Source: Saccharomyces mikatae IFO 1815
Lineage: Eukaryota > Ascomycota > Saccharomycetes > Saccharomycetales > Saccharomycetaceae
Assembly (NCBI RefSeq): GCF_947241705.1
Contig: NC_079259.1
Coordinates: 310,001-374,000 of the forward strand
Direction: 5' to 3'
DNA length: 64,000 nucleotides
The translations under genes and the position numbers were made by a program. Each line of letters begins with the position of its first letter. The first letter of the stretch is position 1. The notes under the pieces are model-generated. The model did no database searches. It was not told the origin of the DNA and saw nothing but the letters and a program-made list of their open reading frames with translations. This document shows positions 58,035-64,000 of this stretch, piece after piece.

Positions 58035-59732
58035 TCAGAAAGTGTCGGGATGTTCATCTGATGTAACTACATATACACCTTTATCCTTCTCCTGGCACTT
58101 GAATACCTTGTTCTTCAGGTCATTCCATCTTTTATGAGCAATTGTCCAGCCACACTTCTGAGCTACCATAGCTGCAATATCATCACAATACCCCAAAAGG
58201 GATAAATCAAATTCTGCGTGTTTGACGGGATCACGGTTAATCAGCACCTGGGGAACATGTGCAGGGACCATATTTACAATTTCGGATACTGGTGCTACCT
58301 TTAAACTTGTCCCAATGCAAATCAGTAAATCACATTTCAAAATATCTTCTCGAATGCTCTTATGAAATTTACTTGGCAGAGCTTCCCCAAAGAAAGTGAT
58401 ATCGGGTTTGAGAACGCCATATGAGTTGAGAATATATGGAGGCCTTTCTGAAGTAGAAGTCAGAGATGCAGAACTATCTACTCTATTGGAAGTGCTGTTG
58501 TATCCCTCTGGAAAATATTCTCTTCTTTTTTTATAACAGTACGGGCATAACGGAAGTTCGAGATTTCTAATTTTATTAAATATTCTCTCGCCAGGTAGGT
58601 TCCAATGGCAAGTAACGCATGTTGCAGTAGCAAAAGAGCCATGGCATTGGACCAATCTATCCGTGCTTATTCCCGCGTAAGATTCCAAATTATCAATATT
58701 TTGAGTATAATTTCTCAATAACTTCCCTTTCGTTTGTAGCATCTTGATGAAGCTGTGCAATGGAGAATAAACATTTTCCGGAGGTAGAACCATATTTGCA
58801 ATATTATAGAAAATAGAAGGATCGTGCATGAAGATATTGTAATTGAAGACGTCTTGAGGATCATCGAGTCCTAAATGTCTAATTTTTGAATAGAATCCTT
58901 CAGATGACCTAAAGTCAGGGATTCCTAATGAAGTAGAAACGCCAGCGCCAGTCAACACTAAAATTTTTCTGGCAGAATGTAATTTTTGGATAAAATGATC
59001 AATTGTGAAAAAATTGGACAATCTTAACCTTGTACATAAAACCTTGTTAATTGCTCTCTGTAAATCTTTGATTAAACGGACTGTTTGCTTCCTCGCCAAC
59101 GGCTCTTCCATATTTATAACCGATACTGTTCTTTCTAGATCCTGAAGGTGTTCTGGCGGAGTTATATGAACGATACTATTGATGGTGCCTATAAGCGCTT
59201 GGTCCTTAACCTCAAAACCTAGTAACTTGATCAGATAGTAAATATATAACGAGTTTAAATTCTCGGGAAGATAGGTGTCTAGAAACCTATGTGCACCATA
59301 GTATTTTAGAAACATCCGAGCATTTACAGACTCTCGTTTAGTGAAGGACGGCCCATAGAAAACTCCACTTGATGAGTTCTTGCTAATAACGATTGGGCCC
59401 TTGGGTGTCTCCGGTTTCAAGATGTCATTTGACATTGACACTACAGAAGCTGTTGATACTGCTAAGGGATCCATACCACTAGCTGGTTTAAGCTCCATCG
59501 AGGCCACTTCTTTCAGTGCGGCCTTAGTGTATCCAGGCTTATCCGTTGTATTATTTTCCGTAAACAAAGCTGGTTGTACTATTTTTGGCTTCTTATGCGA
59601 AGGTTCTCCATTATTTATAATGTCATCGGGCTGTTTTCTAATCGCGTTTTGATCTTGCGTGGAGCTTACTGTATTTGAAACCTTATTTTCAGTAGTCTTC
59701 GATACAGCGTGATTCATATGTGGGATGGTCAT
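58035..59732 (-). CDS. SIR2: NAD-dependent histone deacetylase Sir2
   Basis: Sir2 deacetylates histones H3 and H4 with NAD+ and silences telomeres, mating-type loci (SIR complex) and rDNA (RENT complex). The 565-residue product has a divergent N-terminus (1-100) and a helical N-terminal domain. The sirtuin core carries GAGVSTSLGIPDFRS near 261-275, TQNIDNLE near 343-350, QCHGSFA with the catalytic His near 364, two zinc Cys pairs (CVTC, CPYC), ICIGTSLKV and LINRD. S. cerevisiae Sir2 has 562 residues; the extra three fall in a variable loop near 426-440. The ATG at 59730-59732 is the family start. Confidence 0.98.
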   Translation of the reverse strand: MTIPHMNHAVSKTTENKVSNTVSSTQDQNAIRKQPDDIINNGEPSHKKPKIVQPALFTENNTTDKPGYTKAALKEVASMELKPASGMDPLAVSTASVVSMSNDILKPETPKGPIVISKNSSSGVFYGPSFTKRESVNARMFLKYYGAHRFLDTYLPENLNSLYIYYLIKLLGFEVKDQALIGTINSIVHITPPEHLQDLERTVSVINMEEPLARKQTVRLIKDLQRAINKVLCTRLRLSNFFTIDHFIQKLHSARKILVLTGAGVSTSLGIPDFRSSEGFYSKIRHLGLDDPQDVFNYNIFMHDPSIFYNIANMVLPPENVYSPLHSFIKMLQTKGKLLRNYTQNIDNLESYAGISTDRLVQCHGSFATATCVTCHWNLPGERIFNKIRNLELPLCPYCYKKRREYFPEGYNSTSNRVDSSASLTSTSERPPYILNSYGVLKPDITFFGEALPSKFHKSIREDILKCDLLICIGTSLKVAPVSEIVNMVPAHVPQVLINRDPVKHAEFDLSLLGYCDDIAAMVAQKCGWTIAHKRWNDLKNKVFKCQEKDKGVYVVTSDEHPDTF

Positions 59733-60184
59733 CCAGTTTTGATGTGCCGATGACGAAAAAATGGCCTTATTATGTCTAGCGAGGCGATACCTAATTCTTT
59801 GAAATATATGAGAATGGGCTTTACATCTCTTTGCTAATTGTGTTTCCCTGGGTGTTAAAAAAGAGAAGTCTTTCAAACTATGCGACCTGGAAAAAAAAAT
59901 TCTACCGCAACTGGCGTCCAAAGAGAGCAGAAAAATAATCCTCGCTTTTTCTCTGGGATGGGAAAGTAAGAATTTTGACAAGAAGGTGCTCTACCTATCC
60001 TGTACGATGGTTGAAAGAAGTGCTACATGTAGCCTGGCAATGAAGTGGCCTATACTTTTGTATTTATTGTAAATATTTGTGCATATACATTTATATATTT
60101 TATATATTTTATATATTTTATATATTTTATATATGCTAGACATACTACGTAAGACTTAATTGCAGCACAGGAAGGAGGAACAAA
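59733..60184. promoter_or_regulatory. SIR2 upstream / NAT1 3' region
   Basis: This spacer holds the SIR2 promoter. For its first 249 bp it stays open in the SIR2 frame without any ATG. A 9-bp tandem repeat (60091-60134) lies on the NAT1 side. Confidence 0.45.
60091..60134. repeat. 9-bp tandem repeat TTATATATT, about 4.9 copies
   Basis: Four exact copies of TTATATATT plus a fifth ending in G, about 50 bp downstream of the NAT1 stop. On the NAT1 strand it reads as repeated AATATATAA with TATATA efficiency-element cores, so it may act in NAT1 3'-end formation. Confidence 0.9.
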
Positions 60185-62749
60185 TTATAATTGGTACTGT
60201 AGAATTTCGTTTTGAGCGTGAGGTTCCAGAGAAGAAATGTTATTGATAATTACTTCTTTCAGAATAGATTGCTCTATGGCGACATCCTCACAGTAGCGGT
60301 ATAGGAATAGTAGGCCTCTTGTATCGTTTCCACCGAATGTTTCTTGGTAAAACTTCAACCAATCAAAGTTATTGTTCGATACTTCACTTAACGGCAAAAT
60401 CTCAGAATAGTCTTTTTCAAGGCTCTTCGTGACTACTTTCTTTAAAATTTGATCAAAAGAAGCGTCGTTTCTTGTGGCGCGTAGTAAAACTATCACCATA
60501 CTTCCAAATAAACCGTTCATGGACCCAAATTTCTTAGCGAATTTGTTCAAAGAGGCAAAACACAAAGCCAATTTTCCAACTCTATAGTTGAATTCAAAAT
60601 CCAAGACAAAATCTTTTTCGTCTTCTCTGACTTGTTTAGAGTAGTTATTATAAAATTCAGTCGCAAAGTCTTCCATTGGCGTGGCGGTTTCTATTAATTT
60701 TTCGCCAAATACATCGCTATCTTGATCATTCGAATAGGCTGCAACACTCTTGGCTTCGATTTCTTTCCGCTTGTTCATGGCAGCAGCCTCCTTTTTAGCT
60801 TTTTTCTTTTGGCTACTGGTGCTGTTGCCATTATTCCCAGTATCATCGGAATTTTCCTCCACATAATCAGAATTCCTTTTCAAGTGATCATCATACATTT
60901 GAAAGTAAAGTTTTGATGCTCCCTTCATGGCGCGAACATACATAGGCTTGGTATAAAGTCTCTTTCCCCATTCTAACATATCCAGATAAGCTCTTGGCGT
61001 ACCTTTTCTCATACAATATGAATGGAAATCCAATTGATCATCTTCGAATTGTTTATAGAATTTAGGGATGGCGTTAAATCTTTTCAACGCTAGACCCTTA
61101 TATTTCTGAACAAGCCACTGGTTGTCTTTTATATCACTTGAGGCTTCTTCGCTATCTTTACCTTCCGCCTCATTCTTCAGTGATGCTATATCTTCCAAAC
61201 TCTTTTTTCTTTCTAAATACAATCTATAATAAGCTTCTGCTTGCTCCACGATAAACCAGGAGGCTTCTACAAGATGTAAGTCTTTAATACCATTGATAGA
61301 ATCATCGTTTTTGGTAAAAAGCGATGCGATCTCCACAGCTTTATCAATATTGTTTGCCCTTAGGAAGTACTTCACCGTTTTACAGTTGATAAATCTGTCC
61401 TGTAAATCCAATTGCCTACCTTCTTCCAAAGTCTCAGCGGCTGTATCCATTAGCCCTAAATGCTTCATGATACGTGCCTTGAGGATGTAGAACTCAACCA
61501 AAGTTGGAGTGTGGTTAAGGGCAGCATTGATGTATTCTTGAGCTTTGGGGAAATCATTCACAAAAAGATAATGCTGAGCCAGATAATAACTGGTCCAGAT
61601 AAATGGGATTGGATCATGCATATGATCCAATCCGGACAAATAATCAAGCACAATTTTTTCCAATAGGGGTGGAACCTTGCATTTCCTTCTTTGATAGAGA
61701 GGTTTAACGTTGGAAAACGTTGCTGGAACACCACGCTCTAGTTGAGGCAAAACGTATTCCTTTAATTTTTTGCAAAGTTCTTTCTCGTCTTCAAGGAAAG
61801 TTAATGGAATAAATTTAGGCGGTTCGCATCTTGGATAAAATTGTTCGAGTTTTCCATACAGTGCTTTCTTTAATTTATTATCACCTTGGATTCCCAGGGA
61901 TACTTCCAGTAATTTGTAGTACTTAAAATTATCCGGATTTCTCTTGATTAGAGTTCTATAAACAATGGAAGCATCTTTCATTTGACCCAATTTCATGTAG
62001 ATACTTGCTTTTCTCTCTAACAAACCAAATTTATCAAACACATATGGTTCAACGTCATTTAGGTGTTTCAACACATTTTGCAACTTGTCTTGATTATCAC
62101 CGGCAGCTTTGTACATAATGTCGTTCTTGTACATCAAGCACTCATTATGTTCATATTTTTCGGAATCAGCTATTTTTCCTTCTGCGAGTTTTTCAAATTG
62201 AGACAGCGTATTTATGGCTTGTTGCCTCTCGCTATTAATATCCTGAGCTACAGCCAACGATGTCCAGTTAGCACGATAGCCAAGAAACGATTCCCAGTAC
62301 TTCTTTCTGGAAATCAAAGCATTTTTAAAATCGCCAATTTGAGATTGTAAAGTAGCCAAGTCTCTATATATTTGCTTGTTAGTGGATCCATTGTTTAAAG
62401 CTGCCGTGAACCATTTGATGGAGTCCTTGTACTCTTTTGTGTTTCTCATATAGATACCAAGTACATGGCAGCAAATTGGTGATGCTGAGGTGCCCTCAAT
62501 TCTTCTGATGGCGTTAGTCACATAGGAAGCAGCATCATCTTTTTCACCTACAGAAAATAAGTCAAGACCCTTTAAAGCCAAGGAATCAACGTGACTACCA
62601 TCTTTTTTCAAGATTGTGTCTAGCAGCTTGAGAGATTTCTTATATTGCTTCCCTTCGTATAGTTTCAAAGCCTCGAGGAACTGATCATTTTCTTTCTTCA
62701 AAGTCGTTTTAGCTACTGGCTTGGGCTTAGTGCTTCTTTTCCTAGACAT
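60185..62749 (-). CDS. NAT1: NatA N-terminal acetyltransferase auxiliary subunit Nat1 (Naa15)
   Basis: Nat1 anchors the catalytic subunit Ard1 (Naa10) to the ribosome to form NatA, which acetylates Ser, Ala, Gly and Thr N-termini; loss derepresses silent loci. The 854-residue product is built of TPR-like helical repeats from about 20 to 600 (for example CHVLGIYMRNTKEYKDSIKWF, FYILKARIMKHLGLMDTA). A Lys-rich linker lies near 630-670 (SSQKKKAKKEAAAMNKRKE), followed by a C-terminal helical domain. The length equals S. cerevisiae (854). Confidence 0.97.
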   Translation of the reverse strand: MSRKRSTKPKPVAKTTLKKENDQFLEALKLYEGKQYKKSLKLLDTILKKDGSHVDSLALKGLDLFSVGEKDDAASYVTNAIRRIEGTSASPICCHVLGIYMRNTKEYKDSIKWFTAALNNGSTNKQIYRDLATLQSQIGDFKNALISRKKYWESFLGYRANWTSLAVAQDINSERQQAINTLSQFEKLAEGKIADSEKYEHNECLMYKNDIMYKAAGDNQDKLQNVLKHLNDVEPYVFDKFGLLERKASIYMKLGQMKDASIVYRTLIKRNPDNFKYYKLLEVSLGIQGDNKLKKALYGKLEQFYPRCEPPKFIPLTFLEDEKELCKKLKEYVLPQLERGVPATFSNVKPLYQRRKCKVPPLLEKIVLDYLSGLDHMHDPIPFIWTSYYLAQHYLFVNDFPKAQEYINAALNHTPTLVEFYILKARIMKHLGLMDTAAETLEEGRQLDLQDRFINCKTVKYFLRANNIDKAVEIASLFTKNDDSINGIKDLHLVEASWFIVEQAEAYYRLYLERKKSLEDIASLKNEAEGKDSEEASSDIKDNQWLVQKYKGLALKRFNAIPKFYKQFEDDQLDFHSYCMRKGTPRAYLDMLEWGKRLYTKPMYVRAMKGASKLYFQMYDDHLKRNSDYVEENSDDTGNNGNSTSSQKKKAKKEAAAMNKRKEIEAKSVAAYSNDQDSDVFGEKLIETATPMEDFATEFYNNYSKQVREDEKDFVLDFEFNYRVGKLALCFASLNKFAKKFGSMNGLFGSMVIVLLRATRNDASFDQILKKVVTKSLEKDYSEILPLSEVSNNNFDWLKFYQETFGGNDTRGLLFLYRYCEDVAIEQSILKEVIINNISSLEPHAQNEILQYQL

Positions 62750-63302
62750 AATTGGCTAGAGTTCGATCGCCTTCCTTAATCTTATCTGATCTGGAACCAG
62801 GAATCTGAATGTTCTACTTTTTGGAAGGTCAGGTTCAATGTTGGAAACTTTTTCATTTTCGCTCTTTTTGTTTCATTCCATTGTGTTTAATTTGGACACA
62901 CAAGGCAGGGTAAAAAAATACATATAATCTAGCGGACTTTGTTAGTGAGGTTATGTAATTTGGAGACATTCTTAAACTATTACGTCCTTAATGCATCTTA
63001 AGAGAAAAGGCTCGTATTTTTGAAGATAAGTACAGTGATAAATATTTATTGACGAATGTCTCCCTAGCAATTGACTGTTTGTTATCAATTCAACGTTGTC
63101 TTATGTTTCACTCATCATGTTCTCCAGAATATCAGTGCCTTTTAAACTTCCAAGAATGAAACAAAACTTTTAGTAATAAAGATGTTCTTCAATACTGAAG
63201 ATTAATCAGTAGGTTTTTTATGTAAATTCTATTCAAAGTCTATAATGGTTATGTATATACGAACGAGAATGCTATGAGGGAATATGATAAATGAAAAATG
63301 AA
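62750..63302. other. NAT1 upstream / PRM7 3' spacer
   Basis: 553-bp AT-rich spacer. No gene or RNA seen. Confidence 0.5.
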
Positions 63303-64000
63303 TCAGACGAAGGCTAGCGGAACAGCGGCAGCTAGCCACATGAGTTTACCTACTGCTTCGATATTTGCGCTGCCTTCCATCATTGATGATATACTGGCGA
63401 ATGATCTAGTTGAGCTGGTTGATACGGCTGCAAGGGAATTCTTAGATGTGATGAATGCGTTAGTGGTCATGGTCATGGTCGTTAAGGACTTCGTAGAATG
63501 AAGGGAATTGTATTGACTCGTATCTGCTTTGGTTAAAGCACTCGGAGTACTTTCTAGAGAAGCCGTAGCAGAGATATTATCTTGGATGTTTTGATTCATA
63601 ATAGAAGTAGTTGCTTGTGTGATGCTCGTAGAAGGAGTTGATGCAAGAGAATTTGAAAATGTTGATTGTTTCGACTTCGTAACGCCTGAATGTATGTTAA
63701 TATTTGAAGTCATTAATGTTGTATGATGAACAGAGCTCATTACTCCACTGGCGATATTATTAGTGCTTAAATCGGCAGATGTATAGATTTTCTCTGAAGC
63801 GACTGGATGAGCTGAGAGAGATGAACCAACTGAAACTGTTGCGCCAGCTGTAGCAGTATGACTTGCCGGAGTCTTACTAGAAAATAAAGATTTCGTAGAG
63901 TGAAATACTTTCACATCAGAAGCAGATTCGCGAGAAGTTTCTTTAGTCTTAGTGGTTGGTGCGGCGTCAACTGAAGAGTTTGGATCAATTGAGATAACTG
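63303..64000 (-). CDS. PRM7: PRM7/IMI1-like Ser/Thr-rich protein, C-terminal part (5' end off window)
   Basis: The frame is open from the right edge to the stop at 63303 (about 231 codons seen). The product is extremely rich in Ser, Thr and Ala, as expected for a heavily O-mannosylated wall or surface protein. It ends in a hydrophobic tail (KLMWLAAAVPLAFV) after small residues (EGSANIEA), which looks like a GPI-anchor signal. By position after NAT1 it is the counterpart of S. cerevisiae PRM7 (YDL039C), a pheromone-regulated gene that in some strains is continuous with YDL038C-BSC1 as IMI1. No start codon lies in the window. Confidence 0.75.
   Translation of the reverse strand, partial: VISIDPNSSVDAAPTTKTKETSRESASDVKVFHSTKSLFSSKTPASHTATAGATVSVGSSLSAHPVASEKIYTSADLSTNNIASGVMSSVHHTTLMTSNINIHSGVTKSKQSTFSNSLASTPSTSITQATTSIMNQNIQDNISATASLESTPSALTKADTSQYNSLHSTKSLTTMTMTTNAFITSKNSLAAVSTSSTRSFASISSMMEGSANIEAVGKLMWLAAAVPLAFV

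Noticed and set aside
59380-59652. + strand frame opposite the SIR2 N-terminus
   Set aside because: Antisense to the well-supported SIR2 gene, with no features of its own.

Overview
The window is a compact, almost intron-free nuclear segment of a budding yeast of the genus Saccharomyces. Gene order and protein sequences match the left arm of S. cerevisiae chromosome IV from BRE1 (YDL074C) to PRM7 (YDL039C). It is probably not S. cerevisiae itself. Slowly evolving proteins (Sit4, Idp1, Rps29) are nearly or fully identical to what I remember of S. cerevisiae, but Sir2, Rad59 and the Mbp1 C-terminus differ at roughly one residue in ten. A close relative such as S. paradoxus, S. mikatae, S. jurei or S. 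kudriavzevii fits better; I cannot choose among them by eye.

Layout. 0-11 kb: BRE1, AHK1, YET3, BDF2, CBS1, COX9. 11-22 kb: IDP1, PEX19, UBC9 (the one clear spliced protein gene), SYO1, RPS29B, TSR1, RAD59. 22-33.5 kb: USO1, the YDL057W hydrolase, MBP1 and PSA1. 33.5-41 kb: a 7.5 kb stretch without an intact protein gene, the only accessory-looking part of the window. It holds a broken DUP240-family membrane gene, a short 5' fragment of a seripauperin (PAU) gene, several solo or partial Ty LTRs (delta, sigma, and a TGTTG...CAACA family that is probably tau/Ty4-like), and an intron-containing tRNA-Lys(UUU) gene that has clearly been the integration target. 41-64 kb: MCH1, PBP4, SLC1, LHP1, KNH1, STP4, SIT4, NPC2, MRP10, FAD1, MTF2, PRP11, SIR2, NAT1 and the 3' part of a PRM7/IMI1-like Ser/Thr-rich gene that runs off the right edge.

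Functional themes. These are unlinked housekeeping genes typical of yeast, not operons. Groups that share a pathway include ribosome production (SYO1, TSR1, RPS29B; SYO1 and TSR1 both carry PAC and RRPE elements, and in SYO1 the PAC motif has become a pentamer tandem array), mitochondrial function (COX9, CBS1, IDP1, MTF2, MRP10), chromatin (BRE1, BDF2, SIR2), G1 control (MBP1, SIT4) and wall or glycan supply (PSA1, KNH1, PRM7).

The best leads are the PSA1-MCH1 island (DUP240 and PAU remnants beside a layered LTR record at one tRNA), a 19-residue polyglutamine run in Mbp1, the PAC array at SYO1, and an unbroken in-frame N-terminal extension with ATG codons in front of PEX19.
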